Source of the DNA: Nonomuraea cypriaca
GTDB taxonomy: Bacteria > Actinomycetota > Actinomycetes > Streptosporangiales > Streptosporangiaceae
Reading direction: 5' to 3'
NCBI RefSeq assembly: GCF_015645445.1
Contig: NZ_JADOGI010000037.1
Location: 1-63,082, forward strand
Length of the DNA: 63,082 bases
Within the stretch, counting starts at the first letter, position 1. Every line of letters begins with the position of its first letter. Below, one piece after another: positions 34,579-43,417 of this stretch. The notes under the pieces were generated by a model, which searched no databases, was not told where the DNA came from, and was given only the letters and a program-made list of their open reading frames with translations. Both the position numbers and the translations under genes were made by a program.

Positions 34579-34729
34579 GCCTCCGACGGTAGCCACAAGA
34601 CTCAGGTCTCAAAAGAGGCCAAGGTCCCAAAAGCGACATGTCCAGCGGTGTTTGGTCGTCCGATGGCCTGTCGTTGGCGCCGTGGGCGATCACGCCGTCG
34701 CGCAGCAGGACGTCGTAACCCTCAGACAT
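34556..34729 (-). pseudogene. GNAT-type N-terminal fragment upstream of the regulator
   Basis: A frame from ATG 34729, with AGGAG seven bases upstream, reads 'MSEGYDVLLRDGVIAHG', like the start of Pat-type acetyltransferases ('DVLLxDGsxAHvRPvxP'). It diverges after about 25 codons and runs out of frame into the response regulator. It is probably the remains of a gene once placed before the regulator. Confidence 0.35.
34615..34630 (-). promoter_or_regulatory. DevR/DosR-type box 2
   Basis: On the minus strand it reads TTGGGACCTTGGCCTC, matching the degenerate DevR box GGGACCTTxGGCC. It is 37 bases upstream of the response-regulator ATG. Confidence 0.55.
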
Positions 34730-34830
34730 ACCGGAGCTCCTGTTCGTCGCGCAGGCGAATCCGCGTACCTCTCACCACCGAGGCCGTCCGACCGGCCGGC
34801 GCGACAGGAGTGCCGGACGTCCCCTGGCTT

Positions 34831-34846
34831 GAGGCCGAAGGTCCCT
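34831..34846 (-). promoter_or_regulatory. DevR/DosR-type box 3
   Basis: On the minus strand it reads AGGGACCTTCGGCCTC. It faces the acetyltransferase-like remnant about 100 bases away and lies 224 bases before the secreted beta-helix gene on the other strand. The remainder of 34730-35069 shows no gene. Confidence 0.5.
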
Positions 34847-35069
34847 GCGTGGCATGGCGGCAGGCCCGGGGCCGATCAAGGACACCCCGCCTCAAAAGTC
34901 AAGGGTCGTGTGCTCTGGTCCTGGATCGGTTCACACGGTAGAAACATTCCAAGTTGGCGCCCTGCCCGGTCCTGCCTGCTTTCCAGTCTTCTGTCCTCTG
35001 ACAGGTCGATGCGCCATGCCCTCATGCCCGTCCTCCGTCCAACGCCGCGCAGCGGAAGGGATGACCCAG

Positions 35070-36932
35070 ATGACGACCCAGCCTGGCGGTCGCCGGGGGT
35101 GGCGCTCGCGCCGCCTGACGTTAGCGCTCAGCCTTGTGCTGACCAGCGCCGTGGTGATGACGGGCACGGCGGACGCCGCCGCGCCGAAGCCCGGCAACCC
35201 GGGCTTGGGGACGAACGTCACCGTCTTCGATCCGAGCATGCCGGTCGGCGAGATCGAGGCGGTCCTCGACGCGGCGCACGCCGCGCAGGTCGACGCCGAG
35301 ATGGGTGCCGAGCGCCACGCGTACCTCTTCAGGCCGGGGACCTACGGTACGGCGCAGGATCCGCTGCACATCAAGGTCGGCTACTACACGGAGATCGCCG
35401 GCCTGGGGGCCTCGCCCACGGACGTGGTCATCAACGGCAAGGTGGAGGTCTACAACCGCTGCCTGGCCGACGGGGGGACGAGCAACTGCCTGGCGCTCGT
35501 CAACTTCTGGCGCACCCTGTCCAACCTGTCGATCAGCATCAACGCGTCCGGCCAGGACGGCTGCCGGGCGTCGGCGAACTTCTGGGCCGTCTCCCAGGCC
35601 GTGTCGATGCGCCGTCTCGACATCAGCGGCGGCGACCTGTCGCTGATGGACTTCTGCACCGCCGGCCCGCAGTTCGCCAGCGGCGGCTTCATCGCCGACT
35701 CCAGGCTGCCGTCGGTCACCAACGGGTCGCAGCAGCAGTGGCTGACCCGCAACAGCGAGGTCGCGGGATGGTCCAACGGGGTGTGGAACCAGGTGTTCAC
35801 GGGCGTCGTCGGCGCCCCGGACGACGCGGAGTTCCCGGTCCCGCCGTACACGACTCTCGGCACGACTCCGGTGAGCCGTGAGAAGCCGTACCTGTTCGTC
35901 GACGACAAGGGCGCGTACAAGGTTCGCGTGCCGGCCGCGCGGAGGAACACGCGCGGCGTCTCGTGGGCCGATGGCATGACACCGGGCCGCACGGTACCGA
36001 TCAGCGACTTCTTCGTCGCCAAGCCGTCGGACTCGGTGCAGGTCATCAACAACCAGCTCGCGCGCGGCAAACACCTGCTGCTCACACCCGGCGTGTACGA
36101 CATCGCGCGGAGCATCGAGGTCAAGCGCCCCGGCACGGTGGTCCTCGGCCTGGGCCACGCCACGCTCACCGCGGTCGACGGCTCGACCCCGCTGGAGGTC
36201 GCCGACGTCCCCGGCGCCGTCATCGCGGGCGTCACGATCGACGCGGGTCTCGAGGAATCGCCGGTGCTGCTCCGCGTCGGCAAGGAGCACGGCAACCGCC
36301 CGAGCCGGGCGGACGACCCGACGACCCTGGCCGACGTGTACTTCCGCGTCGGCGGGCCGCACGTCGGCAAGACCGGCATCGCGCTCCAGGTCAACAGCGA
36401 CAACGTGCTCATCGACCACACCTGGGTGTGGCGTGCCGACCACGGCGTCGAGGGCTTCACCGACACCGAACGCTGGAACACCAACACCGGCCGCAACGGC
36501 GTCGTCGTCAACGGCGACAACGTGACCGCCACGGGGCTGTTCGTCGAGCACTTCCAGCAGCACAACACCGTCTGGAACGGCGAGGGCGGCACGACGATCC
36601 TCTACCAGAACGAGCTGCCGTACGACCCGCCGACCCAGGCCGACTGGATGAACGGCGACGTGGAAGGCTGGGCGGGCTACAAGGTCGCCGACCACGTGAA
36701 GGGCCACACCCTGTACGCCGGCGGCGTCTACGTCTTCAACCAGAACAACCCGTCAATCCACACCGAGAACGGCTTCGAGGTCCCCGAGACCCGAGGCGTC
36801 CGACTGCACCACATCATGACGGTCAACCTCGACGCGGGAACGATCGACCACGTCGTCAACGGCATCGGCGACCCCGCCGACACGACCAGGGTCGGCGCGC
36901 CGGTGTACATCTCGGACTATCCGGCCCGGTAA
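35070..36932 (+). CDS. Large secreted beta-helix protein (GH55-like fold)
   Basis: This 620-residue protein has a Sec signal ('LTLALSLVLTSAVVMTGTAD', cut near 'ADAAAP'). Two pectate-lyase-like segments follow: 'HAYLFRPGTYG' to about residue 300 and 'HLLLTPGVYDIARSIEVKRP' to the end. This doubled arrangement reminds me of GH55 exo-beta-1,3-glucanases. Close relatives are often labelled adenylyl cyclase in databases, with no cyclase motif visible here. I infer an extracellular carbohydrate-active or adhesive role. The ATG at 35070 is chosen because GGAAGGG lies nine bases before it; the ATG at 35061 directly abuts that site. It is monocistronic and ends at a hairpin. Confidence 0.75.
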   Translation: MTTQPGGRRGWRSRRLTLALSLVLTSAVVMTGTADAAAPKPGNPGLGTNVTVFDPSMPVGEIEAVLDAAHAAQVDAEMGAERHAYLFRPGTYGTAQDPLHIKVGYYTEIAGLGASPTDVVINGKVEVYNRCLADGGTSNCLALVNFWRTLSNLSISINASGQDGCRASANFWAVSQAVSMRRLDISGGDLSLMDFCTAGPQFASGGFIADSRLPSVTNGSQQQWLTRNSEVAGWSNGVWNQVFTGVVGAPDDAEFPVPPYTTLGTTPVSREKPYLFVDDKGAYKVRVPAARRNTRGVSWADGMTPGRTVPISDFFVAKPSDSVQVINNQLARGKHLLLTPGVYDIARSIEVKRPGTVVLGLGHATLTAVDGSTPLEVADVPGAVIAGVTIDAGLEESPVLLRVGKEHGNRPSRADDPTTLADVYFRVGGPHVGKTGIALQVNSDNVLIDHTWVWRADHGVEGFTDTERWNTNTGRNGVVVNGDNVTATGLFVEHFQQHNTVWNGEGGTTILYQNELPYDPPTQADWMNGDVEGWAGYKVADHVKGHTLYAGGVYVFNQNNPSIHTENGFEVPETRGVRLHHIMTVNLDAGTIDHVVNGIGDPADTTRVGAPVYISDYPAR

Positions 36933-36947
36933 CGCCCGGTCGTGGCA

Positions 36948-36978
36948 CGCGCCGTGTGCACGAGGTGCGCACGGCGCG
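36948..36978. terminator. Terminator hairpin
   Basis: CGCGCCGTGTGC pairs with GCGCACGGCGCG (one G-U pair) around a 7-base loop, 16 bases after the beta-helix gene. Confidence 0.65.
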
Positions 36979-37017
36979 GGAACGCGTGCCGGTTATGTCG
37001 GGGGGACTTCCTGGGCC

Positions 37018-37335
37018 TCAGCTGCTCACCCCCGCATCACCCTGCCGCGCCGGCTTGTGCGGCCGGTCGGCGTCGCGAATCACCTCGACCGGGTCGACGA
37101 CGACCAGTGCTTCGGCGAGGAACTCATCAAGCTGGGGCAGGAAGTCACGGATGGCTTCCTCGGTGTCGATGATGACGATCATCAGTGGGACGCTGTCGGC
37201 CGGCGACAGGATCCGGGTGGTGTGGACGCGCCGGGAGGCGCCGTAGCCTTCGATGCCGTGCAGCACGCCGGCCCCCGCCAAACCGGCGCGGCGGGCCCGG
37301 CACACGATCTCGTGGTAGAGCGGCGTCGCCGCCAC
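37018..37335 (-). pseudogene. Truncated DUF190 protein
   Basis: The frame reads 'PLYHEIVCRARRAGLAGAGV', 'LHGIEGYGASRRVHTTRI' and 'VIIDTEEAIRDFLPQLDEFL', the core of DUF190 (GlnB-like fold, often next to CrcB fluoride channels). The first 20-25 residues, including the first beta-strand, are missing; a stop lies 19 codons before 'PLYHE'. On the plus strand at about 37330-37390 the text 'ALAAFSLLTYHRLPLR' looks like the tail of a membrane protein, so two fragments meet here. Confidence 0.55.
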
Positions 37336-37479
37336 CTGCGCCCTGGCCGCGTTCTCGCTGCTGACCTACCATCGCCTGCCGCTTCGATAGGCCCACTTCG
37401 GCCAAGTCGGTGGCTATGTCACCTATTGATACGGTATGTCGACCAACTGACGGCCGATCGTGCAGAGGTGAGGTAGACG

Positions 37480-37962
37480 GTGGAGATCGAGCAGACGGCG
37501 TTGCCGGGAATCGGACTGCGGCATGAGTTCACGACGCGGTCTGGACGGCGGGTCGGCATCGTCTCTCACCGCACCGGCCGCCGGGACCTCGTGGTCTACG
37601 ATCCAGACGACCCGGACCGCGCCTGCGAGACCGTCGTGATGAACGACGAGGAAGCGGACGCGCTGGCCGAACTGCTCGGAGCGCCACGCGTCGTTCAGCG
37701 ACTCAATGACCTGCATCGCGAGGTCGAAGGGCTGGTCAGCCTGCAGTTGCCGATCGCAGACGGCTCGCCGTACGCGGGCCGGCCGATGGGGGACGCGCGG
37801 GTACGGACCCGCACCGGCGCCTCCATCGTGGCAGTGGTACGCGGCGGCCAGGTGGCCGCCAGTCCGGGCCCGGACTTCATCTTCGACGCGGGCGATGTCG
37901 TGGTCGTGGTGGGCAGCGCCGACAGCACCAGCGCCGTCGCCGACATCCTGGCCCGAGGGTAG
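37480..37962 (+). CDS. TrkA-C (RCK_C) subunit, KhtT-like
   Basis: This 160-residue cytoplasmic protein has an N-terminal region (about 1-75) and a C-terminal RCK_C domain ('SPYAGRPMGDARVRTRTGAS', then 'PDFIFDAGDVVVVVGSADST'). In the KhtTU system this subunit gates a K+(Na+)/H+ antiporter in response to pH and a nucleotide. The antiporter gene follows within eight bases, so the pair forms an operon. It starts at GTG 37480 behind a GAGGTGAGG ribosome-binding site. Confidence 0.88.
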   Translation: MEIEQTALPGIGLRHEFTTRSGRRVGIVSHRTGRRDLVVYDPDDPDRACETVVMNDEEADALAELLGAPRVVQRLNDLHREVEGLVSLQLPIADGSPYAGRPMGDARVRTRTGASIVAVVRGGQVAASPGPDFIFDAGDVVVVVGSADSTSAVADILARG

Positions 37963-37969
37963 GCCCGGC

Positions 37970-39130
37970 TTGCACCACACTGCGATTTTGTTTCTGGAGT
38001 TCGGCGCGGTCGTGCTCGGACTCGGCATCCTGGGGGCGCTGGCCCTGCGCGTCGGCATCTCGCCGATCCCTCTCTATCTGATCGCCGGACTGGCGTTCGG
38101 CACCGGCGGGATCCTGCCGCTGGCCACCAGCGAGGAGTTCACGGCCGTCGGCGCCGAGCTCGGCGTGATCCTGCTGCTGCTCACGCTCGGATTGGAGTAC
38201 AACGCCGACGAGCTGGTGACCAGCCTGAAGGGCAACGCCCGAGCCGGGATCGTGGATCTGGTGCTCAATGCGGCGCCAGGGGCGATCTGCGCGCTGCTGC
38301 TGGGCTGGGGTCCGGTGGCGGCGGTGGCGATGGCCGGCGTCACCTACGCCACCTCCTCCGGCATCACCGCCAAGGTGCTGTCGGATCTGGGGTGGATCGG
38401 TAACCGGGAGACACCGGTGGTGTTGTCGCTGCTGGTCTTCGAGGACCTGACGATGGCGATCTACCTGCCGGTGCTGACCGCGATGCTGGCCGGGCTGAGC
38501 CTGCTGGGCGGCGCGGTGACGGTGGCGATCGCGCTGGGTACGGTCAGCGTCGTGCTGGTGGTGGCGCTGCGGTACGGCCGGTTCATCGAGGCGTTCGTGA
38601 GAAGCCCCAACTCCGAGGTGCTGCTGCTGAAGGTGGTCGGGCTGGCGCTGCTGGTGGCCGGGGTGGCCCAGCAGTTGCAGGTGTCGGCGGCGGTGGGGGC
38701 GTTCCTGGTCGGCATCGCCCTGTCGGGCGAGCTGGCCGAGGACGCCCAGGCGTTGCTGGCGCCGTTGCGGGATCTGTTCGCGGCGGTGTTCTTCGTCTTC
38801 TTCGGGCTGCAGACCGATCCCACGAAGATCGGCCCGGTGGCCGGGCTGGCGGTGCTGCTGGCCGTGGTCAGCATGATCACGAAGCTGCTCACCGGCGTCT
38901 ACGCCGCCCGCCGGGCGGGGATCGCCAAGGCGGGGCAGGCCAGGGCCGGGATCGCGCTGATCCCGCGCGGGGAGTTCAACATCGTCATCGCCGGGCTGGC
39001 GGTGGCCGCCGGAGCCCATCCGGAGCTGGGCCCGCTGGCGGCCGCCTATGTGCTGATCCTGGCGGCGTTCGGCCCGCTGGCCGCCCGCCTGGTACAGCCG
39101 CTGGTCACCGCGATCGCCAAACGAGCCTGA
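37970..39130 (+). CDS. Cation/proton antiporter, CPA2 family, KhtU-like
   Basis: This 386-residue protein has about twelve membrane helices of the Na+/H+ exchanger fold. Motifs include 'ILLLLTLGLEYNADEL', 'GVTYATSSGITAKVLSDLGW' and 'VLSLLVFEDLTMAIYLPV', the last carrying the buried acidic residues typical of CPA2. It should exchange K+ or Na+ for H+ under control of the KhtT-like subunit. It lacks its own TrkA-N domain, consistent with a separate regulatory subunit. The start is TTG 37970, since no ATG or GTG fits before the first helix. Confidence 0.88.
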   Translation: MHHTAILFLEFGAVVLGLGILGALALRVGISPIPLYLIAGLAFGTGGILPLATSEEFTAVGAELGVILLLLTLGLEYNADELVTSLKGNARAGIVDLVLNAAPGAICALLLGWGPVAAVAMAGVTYATSSGITAKVLSDLGWIGNRETPVVLSLLVFEDLTMAIYLPVLTAMLAGLSLLGGAVTVAIALGTVSVVLVVALRYGRFIEAFVRSPNSEVLLLKVVGLALLVAGVAQQLQVSAAVGAFLVGIALSGELAEDAQALLAPLRDLFAAVFFVFFGLQTDPTKIGPVAGLAVLLAVVSMITKLLTGVYAARRAGIAKAGQARAGIALIPRGEFNIVIAGLAVAAGAHPELGPLAAAYVLILAAFGPLAARLVQPLVTAIAKRA

Positions 39131-39164
39131 GCCTGCCGGCCAGGCGCTGGTCGGCCGCGCCGGC

Positions 39165-39198
39165 TGACGCCCCTCGCCACCGCGGCGAGGGGGCGTCA
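39165..39198. terminator. Bidirectional terminator hairpin
   Basis: TGACGCCCCTCGCC pairs with GGCGAGGGGGCGTCA (one bulged G). It overlaps the stop codon of the minus-strand response-regulator remnant and follows the antiporter gene. Confidence 0.72.
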
Positions 39199-39711
39199 GG
39201 GTTCGATCAGGCCGGCGCGAATGGCGTGGCGGGTCAGCTCCAAGCGGTCGCGCCGGCCGAGTTTGCTCAGGATGTTGGCCCGATGCCGTTCGACGGTCTT
39301 GACGCTGATCACGAGCATGTCGGCGATCTCCTTGGAGGAGCGGCCTTCCGCGATGAGCTTGACGATCTCCTCCTCGCGGGGCGACAGCAGCGTGTCAGGG
39401 ACGCGTCGGCCCTGCTGGTGGCGTTGCAGGTAGTCGCGGATGAGGGCGGTGATCGCGCCCGGGTAGAAGAACGGCTCCCCGCGCATGGCCGCCCGGCAGG
39501 CCTCGAGCAGGTCCCGGTCGGCCACCGACTTGAGCACATATCCGCAGGCGCCCGCCTTGAGCGATTCGAAGAAGTACTGCTCGTTGTCGTACATCGAGAG
39601 CATGAGCAGGCGGATGCCGGGCGCGCACCGGGAGATCTCGCGGGCCGCCTGGATCCCCGTCATCCGCGGCATGGCGATGTCCAGGATGGCCAGATCGATG
39701 TCGTACCTCAC
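39196..39711 (-). pseudogene. NarL-type response regulator lacking half its receiver domain
   Basis: The frame keeps the phospho-acceptor strand 'DLAILDIAMPRMTGIQAARE', the lysine strand 'GYVLKSVADR' and a complete LuxR HTH ('LSPREEEIVKLIAEGRSSKE' and 'VKTVERHRANILSKLGRRD'). The first 50 or so residues with the acidic pair are gone and the sequence before 39711 is unlike a receiver domain. Without the acidic pair it should not be phosphorylated normally. It could still be made from GTG 39711 as a DNA-binding fragment. The rest of 39712-39941 shows nothing I can name. Confidence 0.65.
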
Positions 39712-39941
39712 CGACGACCCGTCCTCACCCGCGCCCGGCCACACGGCCCTCTCCCACGACCGGCCCTGAATGACGACCACGGGCGGCTCCGGCCCCGCGC
39801 CCTTCGACAACGGTAGGTCTCCGGCGTCAATTCTTCCGTCAGCTTGGCCAGTGCGCGACGGGCCTGATCGGGATTAGATTCTGCCGACCCCTTCCATCGG
39901 CACCGACCCGCCAGCCCCCTCATGCGTGGAACGGATTCGTC

Positions 39942-41987
39942 ATGGCCAAGCGTCCGGCAGTCCTGGCTACCCTCGGAACCTTATTCGCGACCGTCAGTGC
40001 GATCGGAGCTCCTCCCGCACAAGCCGCGACACCATCCCCACTCCCGATCACCGTCGTCCTCCCGGCCCAGGTCAATCTCGCCGGGGCGGGATACGTCCCG
40101 GTCACGCTGCTGAGCACGGAAGGCGCGGACGCCACCGCGGTGGATCCGGCCACCGTCCGGCTGGGCGGCTCGCCGGTCGCCCGCGGCGACGGCGGATATC
40201 TCGCGACCACCGCCGACGCCGATGGCGACGGCCGGGCCGACCTCGTTCTGCACGCCGGCAAGGAGCAGCTGATCCAGGGCGGGCTCGGCCCGGACACCAA
40301 GGCGCTGACCGTGACCGGGTCCCTGCACGACGGCCGGGCCTTCGAGGCGTCGGGGGCGGTCACGCCTGAGGTCGCCCTCGAGGTCAAGTTCAGGGAGACA
40401 CTTGGGGTCCGCGGGACGAATCAGAGCCTGCGCAGCACCCGTGGCGAGAACCTGGATCCCGTCCAGACCGTCCTCGACCGTCATCGCGCCCGTTCGGTCG
40501 CGCCGCTGGTGCCGAGCGCCTCGGTGGCCAGGCTGGACGACCAGAGCGCCAAGGCGAGGGCGCGCACCGGCGCGGCGGCCCCCGACATGGCCTCCTGGTA
40601 CAGCGTCGTGCTGCCCGCCGACGCGGACGTGGACCAGGTGGTCGAGGACCTCCGGTCGCTCCCCGAGGTGGTCTTCGCCTATCCGGCCCCCGACCTCGTC
40701 CCGCCGCCCTCGGCGCCGACCCCGGACTTCACCGGGATGCAGGGCTACCAGCGGCCCGCGCCGCAGGGGATCGACGCCGACTTCTCCCACCGGGATCCGC
40801 GTACCCGCGGCGCCGGCATCAAGATCGTCGACCTGGAGTACGACTGGAACATGTCCCACGAGGACCTCCCGCTCGACTCCTCCAGCGACCTCGGCGGCTC
40901 GGTGTTCCCGCGCTACACGGGCTTCGCGGACGAGCACGGGACGGCGGTCTTCGGCGAGCTGGTCGCCGAGGACAACGAGTACGGCGTGATCGGCAGTGTG
41001 CCGGAGGCGACGATGTACGGCATCTCACCGAGCCAGGCGCTCCCCAGCGGGGGCACCCGATGGAGTCCTGGCGCGGCGCTGGCGTACCTCGCCGGCCTCG
41101 GCGTGCTCGCGCCCGGAGACGCGGTGCTGCTCGAACAGCAGACGTCCGGCCCCCTCGGCGGCAGCAACTACGCGCCGCTGGAGTGGATCCCGTCGGTCTT
41201 CGACGCGATCCAGCTGCTCGACGGCCTCGGGGTCACGGTGGTGGAGACCGGCGGCAACGGCAACCAGAACGTCGACTCCGACATCTACGTCCAGAACGGG
41301 ATCAAGTGGTTCGACCGGAGCGTCCAGGACTCCGGCGCGATCCTGGTAGGAGCCGGCAGCAGCACCGACCATGAGCGGCTGGACTTCTCCAACCACGGCG
41401 CCAGGTTCGACCTGCAGGGCTGGGGACACAACATCGTGACCTCGGGCGGCAACGGCAACCTGCAGGGCGGGACCGATCCGGCGAACCTCAACGTCCGCTA
41501 CACCAGGACGTTCGGCGGCACGTCCGGTGCCGGGCCGATCGTCACCGGCGCGGTCGTCGCCGTCCAGTCGTACCTGAAGGCCACCGGCCAGGCTCCGTGG
41601 AGCGCCGCGAAGCTCGCCGACCTGCTGAAGCGCACGGGCACCCCGCAGGGCTCCGCCACCGCGGCCGCGCACATCGGCCCTCTGCCCAACGTCGCGGCGG
41701 CGCTGAAGGCGATCGAGGTGGACCCGCCCACCACCGAGGCGCGGCTGACCCAGCGTCCTCCTCGCGACGGTGACGCGTACGTCAACCCCGTCGTGACGCT
41801 CACGGCGGGCGACGGCTGGGGCTCCGGCGTGACCGGGACCCAGTACCGGCTCGACGGCGGGAAGTGGAAGACCTACAGCGAGCCGTTCCGTGTGCTGCGC
41901 AAGGGTGAGCACACGCTCGCCTTCCGCTCCGCGGACGCCAACGGAAACCAGGAGAAGATCCGGTCGCTGTCCTTCACGAACCGCTGA
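39942..41987 (+). CDS. Secreted subtilisin-like serine protease, S8
   Basis: This 681-residue exported protease has a Sec signal ('VLATLGTLFATVSAIGAPPA'), an N-terminal propeptide-like region to about 270, and a catalytic domain (about 275-555). The triad motifs are 'IKIVDLEYDWN' (Asp), 'DEHGTAVFGEL' (His) and 'FGGTSGAGPIVTG' (Ser). The last 80 residues form an Ig-like domain with 'TQYRLDGGKWKTYSEPF' and 'FRSADANGNQE'. It should degrade proteins outside the cell. It is monocistronic and ends at a hairpin shared with the convergent PucR gene. Confidence 0.9.
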   Translation: MAKRPAVLATLGTLFATVSAIGAPPAQAATPSPLPITVVLPAQVNLAGAGYVPVTLLSTEGADATAVDPATVRLGGSPVARGDGGYLATTADADGDGRADLVLHAGKEQLIQGGLGPDTKALTVTGSLHDGRAFEASGAVTPEVALEVKFRETLGVRGTNQSLRSTRGENLDPVQTVLDRHRARSVAPLVPSASVARLDDQSAKARARTGAAAPDMASWYSVVLPADADVDQVVEDLRSLPEVVFAYPAPDLVPPPSAPTPDFTGMQGYQRPAPQGIDADFSHRDPRTRGAGIKIVDLEYDWNMSHEDLPLDSSSDLGGSVFPRYTGFADEHGTAVFGELVAEDNEYGVIGSVPEATMYGISPSQALPSGGTRWSPGAALAYLAGLGVLAPGDAVLLEQQTSGPLGGSNYAPLEWIPSVFDAIQLLDGLGVTVVETGGNGNQNVDSDIYVQNGIKWFDRSVQDSGAILVGAGSSTDHERLDFSNHGARFDLQGWGHNIVTSGGNGNLQGGTDPANLNVRYTRTFGGTSGAGPIVTGAVVAVQSYLKATGQAPWSAAKLADLLKRTGTPQGSATAAAHIGPLPNVAAALKAIEVDPPTTEARLTQRPPRDGDAYVNPVVTLTAGDGWGSGVTGTQYRLDGGKWKTYSEPFRVLRKGEHTLAFRSADANGNQEKIRSLSFTNR

Positions 41988-41993
41988 CGGACG

Positions 41994-42024
41994 GGCTGGC
42001 AGGGCTACACCGGCCCTGCCAGCC
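41994..42024. terminator. Bidirectional terminator hairpin
   Basis: The 12-bp perfect stem GGCTGGCAGGGC/GCCCTGCCAGCC lies between the S8 protease and PucR genes, and overlaps the last codons of PucR. Confidence 0.78.
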
Positions 42025-43222
42025 GCGCCAGTTTCAGCGCCATGTGCAGGGACAGCCGTTCGTTCCCGTTTCTCAGGTTGGTGCCGGCGAGCTGTTCGAC
42101 CCGCTGGAGCCGGTAGTAGACCGAGGTGCGGTGCAGATTCATCTGGACCGCGGTGGCGTGCGCGTTGCCCGCCAGGTCGAGATACGTCTCCAGGGTCTCC
42201 AGCAGCGGCCGGCTCGCCGGATCCTCGATCAGCTTCTCCAGCCCGGGATGGACGCCGGCGTGGCTCAGCACCTCGCTGGACAGCTGCGACAGCACGCGGT
42301 AGATCCCGAGCTGCGACCAGCTCGCCACCGGCCCGGCAGCCGGAAGCTGCACGGCGACCTGGGCGGCCAGCGCCGCCTCGTCGTAGGAGGCGCGGATCTC
42401 GGATAAGTCCGCGCGCGGGCGCCCCACGCCGACCACCGCGCCGGCCACCGAGGACAGCCCGCGGATGGTCGTCTGCAGGACGTCGTTCAGATGCTCGGCG
42501 ACGGCACGCGAGGCGGCGGCGCCGAGCCTGTCATGGACGAGCAGCACACCGTGGTCGTAGCGCACCAGATGCACGGCCTCCCGGGGACCGGTCCACCGGC
42601 GGCTCGCGATGAGGGCCTGCTCCAGGGCGATGCGGGCCAGGTCGTCGAGCCGTACGTTCGGCCGCAGGATCAGCCGGGCGACGACCGCCGTCGTGGGGAC
42701 GTCGTCCCCGGCGAGCAGGCCGCCTTCGAGCAACGTCATCGCGCCGTGCCGCCGGGCGTCCCGCTCGTCGGCGAGCAGCAGCCGGATCGCCTCCGTCTCC
42801 CGTTGCGAGGCCAGCTCGCCGGCGAGGTTCTCGCGGTACAGGGCGAGCGCCAGGTCGGTGGTCGTCGTGGACACCGCCGCGATCTCGTCGTCGGTCATCG
42901 ACTGGTCGGCGTCGATGACCCAGACGAACCCGAGCAGCATGTCACCGTGGCGGATCGGTACGCAGACCCTGGGCAGCATCCGCAGCTCGTCGCAGGCCGG
43001 GGTGCGGATCGGGCCCCTGGCCTGCATGATGCCGACCTTCCTGAAGAACGCGATCACCTCCGGCGTGGTCTGCCTGCGCAGGATCGACAGCCGGCGTACC
43101 TCGTCCATCGGCTCGAGTTGCTCGCTGTACGCGACCACCCGCTGGCGATGATCCTCGATCACCGCCGGACGGCCGACGCGGCTCGCCACGGATTCCACGA
43201 TTGATTGCAGCTCCGAGAGCAT
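42005..43222 (-). CDS. PucR family transcriptional regulator
   Basis: This 405-residue regulator has a GAF-like sensory region (about 1-150), a GGDEF-like middle and a C-terminal helix-turn-helix of the PucR/CdaR type: 'LLETLETYLDLAGNAHATAV' followed by 'QMNLHRTSVYYRLQRVEQLA'. Such proteins usually activate catabolic genes in response to a metabolite. It is divergent from the M6 protease gene with a 195-base gap, so it may control that gene. The ligand is unknown. Confidence 0.88.
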   Translation of the reverse strand: MLSELQSIVESVASRVGRPAVIEDHRQRVVAYSEQLEPMDEVRRLSILRRQTTPEVIAFFRKVGIMQARGPIRTPACDELRMLPRVCVPIRHGDMLLGFVWVIDADQSMTDDEIAAVSTTTTDLALALYRENLAGELASQRETEAIRLLLADERDARRHGAMTLLEGGLLAGDDVPTTAVVARLILRPNVRLDDLARIALEQALIASRRWTGPREAVHLVRYDHGVLLVHDRLGAAASRAVAEHLNDVLQTTIRGLSSVAGAVVGVGRPRADLSEIRASYDEAALAAQVAVQLPAAGPVASWSQLGIYRVLSQLSSEVLSHAGVHPGLEKLIEDPASRPLLETLETYLDLAGNAHATAVQMNLHRTSVYYRLQRVEQLAGTNLRNGNERLSLHMALKLARLAGPV

Positions 43223-43417
43223 CAGACCACTTTCGACAGAAGTAGAAACTTTCTCCCGTTATTTGCCGGATTGTGCCTCCATCCAAACGGCGTGTTCGAG
43301 GAGTCCCGACAGATGTCGGGGTGGTCGGCGGCGCGGTTTCGGCATCTGCACGGTGACGAGGACGCCCCCGGACCGTAGGGTGCCGCTTCGGCAGGTTCGT
43401 TTAGGAAGGTGTTCTTT

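Noticed and set aside
39708..39923. Minus-strand frame before the response-regulator remnant ('LAKLTEELTPETYRC')
   Set aside because: A short stretch looks protein-like, but the rest is Arg-rich shadow and I recognise no family.
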